Source of the DNA: Pseudomonadota bacterium
GTDB lineage: Bacteria > Pseudomonadota > Alphaproteobacteria > Rhodospirillales > Magnetospirillaceae
Reading direction: 5' to 3'
Assembly: GCA_023458315.1 (NCBI GenBank)
Contig: JAEXAH010000053.1
Location: forward strand, 1 to 52,993
Length of the DNA stretch: 52,993 nt
The translations under genes were made by a program, and so were the position numbers. Of the stretch, positions 29,716 to 37,121 are shown piece by piece. Position 1 is the stretch's first letter. Each line of letters begins with the position of its first letter. The notes under the pieces were generated by a model. That model had not been told where the DNA came from, made no database searches, and saw only the letters and a list, made by a program, of their open reading frames with translations.

Positions 29716-31704
29716 TCAAGCCTGGCGCAAGGCGGCGACGGTGCGGTCCAGGCTGTGCTTCAGCACCTCGGCCTGCTGGGCCAGGGCGCCGCCCGAGGTC
29801 AGAACCTGTTCGGCGGCATGCCCCGCGACGTCGACCGCTCCCGACAGATCGGTGATGGTGTCGGATACCTGCTGGGTGCCGATGGCGGCCTGGGCGATGT
29901 TGCGGGCGATCTCGCGGGTGGCGGCGCCCTGCTCCTCGACCGCTCCGGCGATGGAGGACGTGACCGCGTTCATGCGGTCGATGACCCGGGTGATGGCGCC
30001 GATGGAACCGACGGCGCGGTCGGTGGCGGTCTGAATGTCGCCGATCTGGCTGGTGATCTCCTCGGTGGCCTGGGCGGTCTGGTTGGCCAGATGCTTGACC
30101 TCGCCCGCCACCACGGCGAAGCCCTTGCCCGCTTCGCCCGCCCGTGCCGCCTCGATGGTGGCATTCAGGGCCAGCAGGTTGGTCTTGGCGGCGATGGCGG
30201 TGATGAAGCGCACCACCTCGTCGATGCGCGACACCGCGCCCGCCAGTTCCGCCACCTGGGAATCGGCGGTGCGGACATCCTGGACCGCGTCGGCGGCGAT
30301 GCGGGTGTTCTCGCTCATCTGGCGGCTGATTTCGGTGATGGAGCCGGACAATTGCTCGGTGGCGGCCGCCACGGTCTGAACGTTGGCCGATGCCTCGCCG
30401 GCGGCGGCGGCGACCACGGCGACGCTCTGCTGGGCACGATCGACGGCGGTGTTCAGGTTCTCCGCCGTGTGCAGCAACCCGGCCGAGGTCTGTTCCACCG
30501 TGCTGGCGACGCTGCCCAGGGCGTTTTCCATGTCGCTGGCGACGCCGGTCATGGCCTGACGGCGGGCGTTCTCGGCCTGTGCCCGCAGACTTTCCTGTTC
30601 CTGGTGCAGGGCGTGGTTCTCGGTGGCCTGGGCCTTGAACACCGCCACGGCGCGGGCCATGTCGCCCACCTCGTCGCGGCGTTCGGTGGACGGCACCGTG
30701 GCGGTCAGGTCGCCGCCCGCCACCGCCCGCATCACGCCGGTGATGGCCTCGAGCGGGCGGGCGATGCCGCGCGCCAGCAGCAGCGCGGCGGCCAGTCCGG
30801 CCAGCAGCACCCCGGCCATCACCGCCAGGGCGGTGTTGCGGGCGGTGGCGTATTGCCGGGCGTATTCGCTGGAATCCATCACCAGTTCGACCACCGCCGC
30901 CGGTTTGCCGGCATAGTCGAGTACCGGGGCGGCCACCGCGGTGACGGGAACGCCGCCGCGCTCGCCGCGCTTCAGCACCTGCCGTCCCTCCAGCGCCTGA
31001 CGCCATTCCTCTTCGGGGAAGAACGGCTCGGCGGCGGTGTTGGCCAGGGTCTTGTATTCGTCCTTGACGCCGCCCCCCTGTTGCACCGCCGCCTTGGCGG
31101 CATGCAGGGCGACATCGACGCCGAACTGGCGCTTGAAGGTTTCGGTCAGCGCCGCGCCGAAGCTCATGCCGAATTCCACGGTGCCGAGATGGCGGCTGCC
31201 GTCGCGGATCGGCACCACGGCGCGGATGCCCAGGCCCCCGACGCCGTTCTCCAGACCCAGCACCGCCTTGCCATCGCGGTTGGCCTCAAGCACGGTGCGG
31301 CGAAAGCTGGACAGGTCGTCGCCGAATTTCTTGGGCATGTGCAGGCGCAGGAACGACGTGGCGGGCGGGGTGTGGAACTGCATCTGCTCGACGCCATAGG
31401 CGGTCTTCAGCGTGGTGAAGGGCGACAGGAACAAGTGTTCCAGGCGGGCGCGGTCGCCCGCCGCGAACGCCGCCTTGGTATCGGGCATCTCGGCCACCAA
31501 TTGCGCCAGTTGCGCGCCGGTGCGGGTGCTGTCGGCCACCGCCGCCAGAAAGGCGACCCGGGTGCTGTCCAGTTCCCGTTCCTCGGCGGTGCGGATGGTG
31601 GTTGCCAATTGCCGCAGCATCAATGGCAGCAATACCACCGCGACCAGGGCCAGCACCGCCAGAAACGCCGCCGCCAACCGCCCCTTGATACCCAACCCAC
31701 CCAT
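29716..31704 (-). CDS. Methyl-accepting chemotaxis protein with periplasmic Cache sensor
   Basis: 662-residue chemoreceptor. TM1 lies near residues 12-32 (AAAFLAVLALVAVVLLPLML). It is followed by a periplasmic region of about 255 residues, including HTPPATSFLRLHMPKKFGDD, typical of double-Cache (dCache_3-like) sensors. TM2 is AVMAGVLLAGLAAALLLARG, then a HAMP domain and a long MCP signalling coiled coil whose tip is AAKTNLLALNATIEAARAGE. No C-terminal CheR-tether pentapeptide is seen (ends TVAALRQA). Two adjacent ATGs (31707, 31704) are possible; 31704 has the better spacing to GAGGAG. Ligand unknown. Confidence 0.92.
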   Translation of the reverse strand: MGGLGIKGRLAAAFLAVLALVAVVLLPLMLRQLATTIRTAEERELDSTRVAFLAAVADSTRTGAQLAQLVAEMPDTKAAFAAGDRARLEHLFLSPFTTLKTAYGVEQMQFHTPPATSFLRLHMPKKFGDDLSSFRRTVLEANRDGKAVLGLENGVGGLGIRAVVPIRDGSRHLGTVEFGMSFGAALTETFKRQFGVDVALHAAKAAVQQGGGVKDEYKTLANTAAEPFFPEEEWRQALEGRQVLKRGERGGVPVTAVAAPVLDYAGKPAAVVELVMDSSEYARQYATARNTALAVMAGVLLAGLAAALLLARGIARPLEAITGVMRAVAGGDLTATVPSTERRDEVGDMARAVAVFKAQATENHALHQEQESLRAQAENARRQAMTGVASDMENALGSVASTVEQTSAGLLHTAENLNTAVDRAQQSVAVVAAAAGEASANVQTVAAATEQLSGSITEISRQMSENTRIAADAVQDVRTADSQVAELAGAVSRIDEVVRFITAIAAKTNLLALNATIEAARAGEAGKGFAVVAGEVKHLANQTAQATEEITSQIGDIQTATDRAVGSIGAITRVIDRMNAVTSSIAGAVEEQGAATREIARNIAQAAIGTQQVSDTITDLSGAVDVAGHAAEQVLTSGGALAQQAEVLKHSLDRTVAALRQA

Positions 31705-31707
31705 CAT

Positions 31708-32010
31708 AATACTCCTCGTCGATGGCAATCCATAGACGCCAGGGTGCGCATCTTTTCCCCTTAAGATGGCGATTGTGTTCCGGTGCGACGAAGTCCGGTA
31801 TTACCGGCTGCCGTGTCGCGGATATATTGTCGTTATGGTTCCACGAAGTGTCCCATGAACGGCAATCCCCGTTTTCAAGCCGCGTAATGACGGCTTTCTC
31901 CCCATAAACAGCTTAGCATTATATTATAATAAAGGAAATGAATGCAGGCGAACGGGCCGCCGCGAAGCACTGGACAGCGCCGCGCATAATCGCCAAGGTA
32001 GCGCCCGGTC
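31708..32010. other. Intergenic region between chemoreceptor and tRNA-Leu
   Basis: No gene seen. It must contain the chemoreceptor promoter (minus) and the tRNA promoter (plus). An AT-rich stretch at 31917-31934 holds a perfect TATAAT at 31925-31930 on the plus strand, 80 nt before the tRNA, but no good -35 at the expected distance. A small palindrome CCGGTA-t-TACCGG lies at about 31795-31807. Confidence 0.4.
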
Positions 32011-32095
32011 GCGGACGTGGCGAAATCGGTAGACGCAAGGGTCTTAAAAACCCTCGACTTCGGTCATACGGGTTCGAGTCCCGTCGTCCGCACCA
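32011..32095 (+). tRNA. tRNA-Leu (UAA anticodon)
   Basis: 85 nt including an encoded CCA. Acceptor stem GCGGACG (32011-32017) pairs with CGTCCGC (32085-32091), discriminator A then CCA at 32093-32095. The anticodon stem AGGGT/ACCCT encloses loop CTTAAAA, giving anticodon TAA. A long class II variable arm and the T loop GGTTCGAGTCC are present. The stop codon of the convergent Sel1 gene starts at the very next base. Its 3' 53 nt are repeated at 34270-34322. Confidence 0.97.
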
Positions 32096-33259
32096 TCATT
32101 TTTGCGGCGGGAACGCCGCCGGGATGGGATCGACCAGCGGCCACTCGCCGCTGTCGGCCAGTTCCTTGCGCAATTGCGCGGCGCGGATGCGGGCGTGCAG
32201 GTCGATGGCGGCGTTGCCGACGAAAGTGGCGTGACCTCGGGTGCGCTCCATGGGTTCCAACAGCAGCGGGTCGGCTTCGGTCCGTGGCGGATCGCCGCGT
32301 TGGCTGGTGGCGGCAAGATGCACCCAGGTCAGAGCCTCGGTGAAGTCCAGCGGCGTGCCCTGGCCGTGCAAGGAAAGCGTGGCGAGGGTCAGTTGGGCCA
32401 TGCGGTTGCCGGAACGGGCTGCTTGGATCAGCAATGCGCTGGCTCTGTCAGGTTCCGGGGCACCGCCGCGCCCTTGCAACAGCAGCAAGCCCAGCACGGC
32501 ACGGCCTTCGGCGTTTCCCTGTTCTGCGGCCAAGGCGGCGAGCCGCCGTGCCTTGGCGTCGTCTTTGTTCATGCCGCCACCAATCGCCATCAGATGGGCA
32601 AGGCGCGCTTGGGCGATGGGGTGGCCTTGGGCGGCGGCTTTGCGGTAGAAGGCGATGGCCTTGGCGCGGGACGGAGATACCTTGAGGGTTTCCATCGCCT
32701 TCTGCTCGAAGCCGTTGTCAAAGTCGTCGGGGCGGCCGTGGTAAAGGATGGCCAGGGCGACCATGGCATCGGCCTGCCCCAGGCGCACGCCAGCGTGGCA
32801 AGAGTCGATGGGCGTTCCCATGGTCTCGCCCGGCAGCGCGACCAAACGGCAGGCCAGCGAGATGGCGGAACTGTCACCGGCTTGGACTCGCGCCAGCAAA
32901 GCGGGCAAGGCGTCGCCATCCCAATAGGCGTGCTTGGGGCCGATGATCGGCAACGCGGCCAGAAGTGCACTGATGGATCGGTTTCGCAGGATGGCCGACG
33001 CCTGCTCAAGCGCCTGACGCGTTTCGGCGGACGGTGCTGCCGCCCCGGCGCGGAATTCGTCGGCGATACGGTGGCTCAGCCCCTTGGCGATGGCGTCGCC
33101 ATAGCCCTTGTCGGCCCAGACCTTGAGCTCCTCCCACGAGCCATGCCCAGCGACAAGCCTGTAAACCGCATCGTCGTAGTATCCCTGTGCCACGGCCGTG
33201 TTCAGGCCCACAGCGGCGACGAGAGCACCCGTAAACGCGGCCATGAAAATAGTTCGCAT
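32096..33259 (-). CDS. Secreted Sel1-repeat protein, copy 1
   Basis: 387 residues with a signal peptide (MRTIFMAAFTGALVAAVGLN then TAVAQG), so probably periplasmic or exported. The C-terminal half has Sel1-like/TPR repeats, readable as AIAFYRKAAAQGHPIAQARL, AARRLA-type and SALLIQAARSGNRMAQLTLA units with GRG loops. Such repeats mediate protein binding and occur in some immunity and regulatory proteins. The ATG at 33259 is chosen over a GTG at 33268. The stop abuts the CCA end of tRNA-Leu. The last ~28 residues are almost identical to those of copy 2, while the rest is roughly one-third identical or less. Upstream on the same strand lies the peptidoglycan-binding gene. Function not recognised. 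Confidence 0.8.
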   Translation of the reverse strand: MRTIFMAAFTGALVAAVGLNTAVAQGYYDDAVYRLVAGHGSWEELKVWADKGYGDAIAKGLSHRIADEFRAGAAAPSAETRQALEQASAILRNRSISALLAALPIIGPKHAYWDGDALPALLARVQAGDSSAISLACRLVALPGETMGTPIDSCHAGVRLGQADAMVALAILYHGRPDDFDNGFEQKAMETLKVSPSRAKAIAFYRKAAAQGHPIAQARLAHLMAIGGGMNKDDAKARRLAALAAEQGNAEGRAVLGLLLLQGRGGAPEPDRASALLIQAARSGNRMAQLTLATLSLHGQGTPLDFTEALTWVHLAATSQRGDPPRTEADPLLLEPMERTRGHATFVGNAAIDLHARIRAAQLRKELADSGEWPLVDPIPAAFPPQK

Positions 33260-33320
33260 GCCATTCACCCCTGTAATGGAAGGAATGGCCGGGACCGCTT
33301 CGGTCCCGGCCTACCGAGAA

Positions 33321-33827
33321 TCAACGTTGCTTGCTGCGTGTCCTGCCTGGAACGGTCTTCCACCAGGGAATGCCAAGTATCGTTTCCCGTGTGCGCAATT
33401 GATCTTCTGTGTCCCAGGCGGTTCCCTTCCGATCATCTTCGTATTCCCAGCCACGGGGGAGTTGCGGCTGTGTTTGAGGCGTTCCGTCGGGTTTCCGCTG
33501 GTTCTGCGGAATTTTCGACGGAATGGCGACGTGCGGTTCGCGTCGCCCCGCGACCTGGATGACGTTGCCGGAATTATCGGGTGCAGGGCTGCTGCCGCCT
33601 TCGGCCAAGCTGGAGTTGATCGCTTGTTCCGTCGGCCCGCCGGGCCGCATGAGACCATCGACCTTGAGGGCGTTGTCCTTTTGAAACGTCTTGATGCCGT
33701 TGAACATGGCATCGTCGGTCCAGTCGTCGATGCCGCGATGGGGCGGTACGTCGTAATAGCCCAATTGGTTGAGGGCGGTCTTGGTGTTGACGATGTCGCC
33801 CGGATCGACGGTGTAATTGCTTCCCAT
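33321..33827 (-). CDS. Peptidoglycan-binding-domain protein, copy 1
   Basis: 168 residues from the ATG at 33827. Residues ~1-70 form a PG_binding_1-like domain (DIVNTKTALNQLGYYDVPPH, then AMFNGIKTFQKDNALKVDG and a GGPT turn). A Pro/Gln linker follows, then a Trp-rich tail (WEYEDD ... IPWWKTVPGRTRSKQR). No signal peptide is seen. Copy 2 starts six codons plus further upstream at MSWFSLNKT; here the matching codon is ATA (33854-33852) preceded by a perfect AAGGAG, so the original start may be mutated and this ATG, which lacks a ribosome-binding site, may be a poor substitute. N-terminal part nearly identical to copy 2, tail diverged. The Sel1 gene follows after 61 nt. Confidence 0.65.
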   Translation of the reverse strand: MGSNYTVDPGDIVNTKTALNQLGYYDVPPHRGIDDWTDDAMFNGIKTFQKDNALKVDGLMRPGGPTEQAINSSLAEGGSSPAPDNSGNVIQVAGRREPHVAIPSKIPQNQRKPDGTPQTQPQLPRGWEYEDDRKGTAWDTEDQLRTRETILGIPWWKTVPGRTRSKQR

Positions 33828-34040
33828 GGTTTTGTTCAAACTGAACCAGGATATGATGTGCTCCTTATCTGCCGTGCAGCGGGGTCGCGCGCACAAGCGG
33901 TGTTGGGAAACCTTGGCGGGTTGGCGCAAAGGTTGAGAAAATGTCGTAGGGGTGAGCGAACCGTCCGGGTGAGAGCCTCATCATGGGCTTCTCAATGCCT
34001 TGGCAAGGTGGCGAGCATCACCATCCATACGTGCAATCAT

Positions 34041-34269
34041 AACCGGGTTTGCGCGCGAAAACAAGAACGAAGGCGGAACCTTGTGATTGGTGGGGGCAGT
34101 TCTGTGCTTCCGGAGAAGAGACGCGAGCTTACTGCACGTAAGCTGCGGCGGCGCGTCAGGTGTGGAAATTCATATCCATGCCGCGACTGTGCATGCACAG
34201 AAACGTGCACAGTCTTGTCAACTGGCAGAAAACATCAATAAAAACAAGCCGCTGCCCAAATGCAATTTC
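34041..34269. other. Junction sequence between the two tandem units
   Basis: No gene seen. The first ~40 bp still resemble the sequence upstream of copy 2; the rest is unique in the window. It contains a 14-bp palindrome CTGTGCATGCACAG (34187-34200) nested in a 9-bp inverted repeat GACTGTGCA (34185-34193) and TGCACAGTC (34206-34214), then A-rich DNA up to the partial tRNA copy. The nested repeats look like a protein-binding or recombination site. Confidence 0.6.
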
Positions 34270-34322
34270 CTTAAAAACCCTCGACTTCGGTCATACGGGT
34301 TCGAGTCCCGTCGTCCGCACCA
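34270..34322 (+). pseudogene. Partial tRNA-Leu(UAA), 3' half only
   Basis: 53 nt identical to 32043-32095, from the anticodon loop through variable arm, T arm, 3' acceptor strand and CCA. The 5' half of the tRNA is missing and is replaced by unrelated A-rich sequence, so it cannot make a tRNA. A 3' tRNA fragment as direct repeat is the usual footprint of site-specific integration into a tRNA gene. Confidence 0.93.
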
Positions 34323-35501
34323 TCATTTTTGCGGCGGGAACGCAGCCGGGATGGGATCGACCAGCGGCCACTCGCCGCTGTCGGTCAGTTCCTTACGCAA
34401 TTGCGCGGCGCGAGTGAACGCCTCCAGATATGATGCAGGGGTGCCGATCAGGTCCACGGCATACAGGGTGCGTTCTGGCGGCTCCAGCATCAAACCGCGC
34501 CTTTCGGCCTCGTCGGGCAGCGGCCGGATGGCAAGGCGCGGCAGCAAAATCCACATCATGCCCTTGATATAGTCGCGGGGCACATGGGCACCGCGCATGT
34601 GCAGCGTCGCCAAGGTGCATTGCGCGGTGACGTCGCCCCGACGCGCGGCGCTTTCGATGTAGCGGAGGGCTTTGTCCGGGGCGGCGGTGACACCGCGTCC
34701 TTGTAGCAGGATCAGTCCCCAGATGGACATGCCTTCAGGATCGGCCTGTTCGGCGGCCTTTTCCGCCCAGAACACCGCCTGGGCGTCGTTGCGCGGCAAT
34801 CCGGTCCCGGTTGCCAGCAACCGGGCAAGGCGTCCCTGGGCTGCGGCGTGTCCAGTCTCGGCGGCCTGCCGATAGAACGGAAGCGCCGCAGCCGCGCCGA
34901 AGGTGATTTTGGGTTCCACCTGCTGCCATGTGTTCGGGCGCGTGTGGTTGTCATCGGCCCGATGATGAAGAAGACGCCCGAGCAGATAGGCGGCATGGGC
35001 ATCGCCGTTAGCCGCAGCGGCCCGACAGAAACGCAGGGAACTCAAATCCGGGTGGGCTCGCCGTGCCGCCAACTCGCATTTCGCGCGCAAGGCGGCGGCA
35101 TTCCCCCTGAGCGCCATCTCGGTCAAGGTATTGGCCCGCGATCCGGCCCTGGGCAGAAAGCCGATGACCTGTTGTTCCACCAGGGCGGCGACGGCGTCTT
35201 CGCGACAACCGGATGCCGCTGCCCGCGTCAACGCCGCTTCGGTGGTGAAGTCCTCGGCTTGGGCGTCGATCATGGCTTGGCAATGCCCTTCGTCGGCCAG
35301 CTTCATCAGCATGGTCGGGTCTTCCGTCGGGCTCCCCCATTCCGCGGCCAGGCGCCATTGCGCGACAGGATCGCCCGCTGTCGCCGCCACTTTCATTTCA
35401 TCCCAACTGGAATACCACGCCGGACTGTCTTCCCTCCTTTCTGCGGCCAAGCTGGATGTGCTGCACAGGACTGTGACCATGACGGCAACGGCGACGCGCA
35501 T
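34323..35501 (-). CDS. Secreted Sel1-repeat protein, copy 2
   Basis: 392 residues with a signal peptide (MRVAVAVMVTVLCSTSSLAA). Sel1/TPR-like repeats are readable as SSLRFCRAAAANGDAHAAYL, ALPFYRQAAETGHAAAQGRL and ALRYIESAARRGDVTAQCTL. Aligned to copy 1 the repeat region is only about one-third identical and the N-terminal third hardly alignable, but the last ~28 residues (RAAQLRKELTDSGEWPLVDP then IPAAFPPQK) differ at one or two positions. The stop abuts the partial tRNA. The ATG at 35501 has a GGGGGAAAG ribosome-binding site. Function not recognised. Confidence 0.8.
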   Translation of the reverse strand: MRVAVAVMVTVLCSTSSLAAERREDSPAWYSSWDEMKVAATAGDPVAQWRLAAEWGSPTEDPTMLMKLADEGHCQAMIDAQAEDFTTEAALTRAAASGCREDAVAALVEQQVIGFLPRAGSRANTLTEMALRGNAAALRAKCELAARRAHPDLSSLRFCRAAAANGDAHAAYLLGRLLHHRADDNHTRPNTWQQVEPKITFGAAAALPFYRQAAETGHAAAQGRLARLLATGTGLPRNDAQAVFWAEKAAEQADPEGMSIWGLILLQGRGVTAAPDKALRYIESAARRGDVTAQCTLATLHMRGAHVPRDYIKGMMWILLPRLAIRPLPDEAERRGLMLEPPERTLYAVDLIGTPASYLEAFTRAAQLRKELTDSGEWPLVDPIPAAFPPQK

Positions 35502-35553
35502 TGCTTTCCCCCGTGGTGGAATGGCGGAGGGAAATCTCCCTCCGCTCGAAGTC

Positions 35554-36075
35554 TTATTGCCGCGACCGGCTTTGATTGGTCGGTACCCAGCGTCCGGTGC
35601 CCCACCAACCGGGCTCGCAGCGATTGAGGCGGCCATCCTTGTCCCATTGTTTTGTCGGATCGTCTTTGTCTTTGGGGCCGAGAGGTGGGCAGGTGATGGG
35701 ACGACCATTCTGGTCGCGCTGGTTCTGCGGAATTTTCGACGGAATGGCGACGTGCGGTTCGCGTCGCCCCGCGACCTGGATGACGTTGCCAGAGTTATCG
35801 GGCGCAGTGCCGCTGCCGCCTTCGGCCAAGCTGGAGTTGATCGCGGCTTCCGTCGGCCCGCCGGGCCGCATGAGGCCGTCGACCTTGAGAGCGTTGTCCT
35901 TTTGGAACGTCTTGATGCCGTTGAACATGGCATCGTCGGTCCAGTCGTCGATGCCGCGATGGGGCGGTACGTCGTAATAGCCCAATTGGTTGAGGGCGGT
36001 CTTGGTGTTGACGATGTCGCCGGGGTCGACGGTGTAATTGCTTCCCATGGTTTTGTTCAAACTGAACCAGGACAT
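35554..36075 (-). CDS. Peptidoglycan-binding-domain protein, copy 2
   Basis: 173 residues from the ATG at 36075 (MSWFSLNKTMGSNYTVDPGD). PG_binding_1-like domain as in copy 1, then a linker and a diverged tail (KDDPTKQWDKDGRLNRCEPG then WWGTGRWVPTNQSRSRQ). The tails of the two copies share only a WD, a WW pair and a basic RSRQ/RSKQR end. The upstream hexamer is AAGCAG where copy 1 has AAGGAG, so this copy keeps the ATG but has a weakened ribosome-binding site. No signal peptide is seen, so how it would reach peptidoglycan is unclear. Sel1 copy 2 follows after 52 nt. Confidence 0.72.
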   Translation of the reverse strand: MSWFSLNKTMGSNYTVDPGDIVNTKTALNQLGYYDVPPHRGIDDWTDDAMFNGIKTFQKDNALKVDGLMRPGGPTEAAINSSLAEGGSGTAPDNSGNVIQVAGRREPHVAIPSKIPQNQRDQNGRPITCPPLGPKDKDDPTKQWDKDGRLNRCEPGWWGTGRWVPTNQSRSRQ

Positions 36076-36324
36076 GATGTGCTGCTTGTCTGCCGTGCAG
36101 CGTGCCGCGCGCACAAGCGGTGTCGGGAAACCTTGGCGTGGTGGCGCAAAGGTCGGAAAAGTGTCGTTGGGGTGAGCGAATCGTCCGGGCGAGAACCACG
36201 TCATGGGTTCCTCAATGCCTTGGCAAGGCGGCGAGCATCACCATCCATGGGGACAATCATAGATGGTCTTTCGCTCTCTGACAAGAACGAAAAAGGAACT
36301 TTCGGGAGGGCGGGCGGGTGCCGA

Positions 36325-36708
36325 TCAGCGCATGATCAGCTTGACCAGCAGGACCTCCAGGCATTTGGCGCCCGCCGGGTCCTTGCGCACGGCGTCTAGC
36401 GCCACCGCCTTGATGGTGGCGGCCGGGTTGCCGCGTGAGAATTCTTCCCAGGACATGGATGACAGGGTGCGGTTGATCTCTACCGACACCGCCTTGTTGA
36501 TGCTGGCCGGTTCCAGGAAGACCGCCGTCAGTTCCATGTGGACGTTGTGGAACAGCCCTTCGGCATCCCAGAATTCCAGCGAGATATTGGGCAGTTTGAC
36601 GAAGATCTCGGCGCCTTTGCCGCCGCCGCCCGAGGCGTGGGCGGGCATGGCGGCCAGCATCGCCGGGACGGCCAGCAGGGCGGCCAGCAGGGTGCGGCGG
36701 GCCAGCAT
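36325..36708 (-). CDS. Small exported protein, weakly FliL-like
   Basis: 127 residues with an N-terminal signal sequence (MLARRTLLAALLAVPAMLAA then MPAHA). The mature part (VKLPNISLEFWDAEGLFHNV, ELTAVFLEPASINK, VLLVKLIMR) has the layout of the FliL domain, but resemblance is faint and no flagellar genes are near. It starts 2 nt after the cyclic-nucleotide-binding gene, so it is the last gene of the nad operon. Function not recognised. Confidence 0.7.
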   Translation of the reverse strand: MLARRTLLAALLAVPAMLAAMPAHASGGGGKGAEIFVKLPNISLEFWDAEGLFHNVHMELTAVFLEPASINKAVSVEINRTLSSMSWEEFSRGNPAATIKAVALDAVRKDPAGAKCLEVLLVKLIMR

Positions 36709-36710
36709 GC

Positions 36711-37100
36711 TTATTCGTCCAGCGCCAGGGTGACTTGCGCCTCGGCCAGTTCGGCGCCCATCAGGCGGATGTTGCCCAGCAGGGCGTTGACGATGACGCG
36801 CACGCCCTTGGGTGCCTGGGCCAGTTGTTCGGTCAGCCGTTCCTTGCCGATCACCACGCAGGCGGTTTCGGCCTCGGCCACCGCCGAGGCCATGCGCGGC
36901 TGGTCGTCGATCAGCGCCATTTCACCGAAAATGCCGCCCTGGATCACCGTGCCCAGATCGACCCGGCGCCCCATCACCGTCTTGAAGATGGCGACGCGGC
37001 CGTATTCCACCACATAGGCCTCGGTGCCCGGTTCCCCTTCGGCGAAGATGCGGGTTCCGGGTTCGAACACCCGGCGGCGGGCGTTGATGGACTGGCTCAT
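36711..37100 (-). CDS. Stand-alone cyclic-nucleotide-binding domain protein
   Basis: 129 residues consisting of one Crp/cNMP-binding domain. The beta-roll start FEPGTRIFAEGEPGTEAYVV and the phosphate-binding cassette GIFGEMALIDDQPRMASAVA are clear, including the Glu and Arg that normally bind ribose and cyclic phosphate. There is no DNA-binding helix-turn-helix or other output domain, so it should act by protein contact. It follows nadB by 21 nt and precedes the small exported protein by 2 nt. Confidence 0.85.
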   Translation of the reverse strand: MSQSINARRRVFEPGTRIFAEGEPGTEAYVVEYGRVAIFKTVMGRRVDLGTVIQGGIFGEMALIDDQPRMASAVAEAETACVVIGKERLTEQLAQAPKGVRVIVNALLGNIRLMGAELAEAQVTLALDE

Positions 37101-37121
37101 GGCGGCGTCCCCCTGGTTCGC

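Larger units (their letters stand above)
32043..36302. repeat. Tandem pair of ~2.2-kb units with conserved ends and variable interiors
   Basis: Arm A: 32043-32190 and 34270-34415 are nearly identical (tRNA 3' half plus the last ~28 codons of the Sel1 genes). Arm B: 33500-34081 and 35721-36302 are highly similar (upstream region plus the N-terminal two thirds of the peptidoglycan-binding genes). Between the arms each unit has about 1.31 kb of strongly diverged sequence encoding the C-terminal tail of the first protein and most of the Sel1 protein. Offset between units is about 2.22-2.23 kb. No integrase or transposase lies inside. Confidence 0.85.

Noticed and set aside
31741..31860. Cyclic-di-GMP riboswitch ahead of the chemoreceptor
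   Set aside because: I looked for the conserved GEMM core on the minus strand and did not find it.
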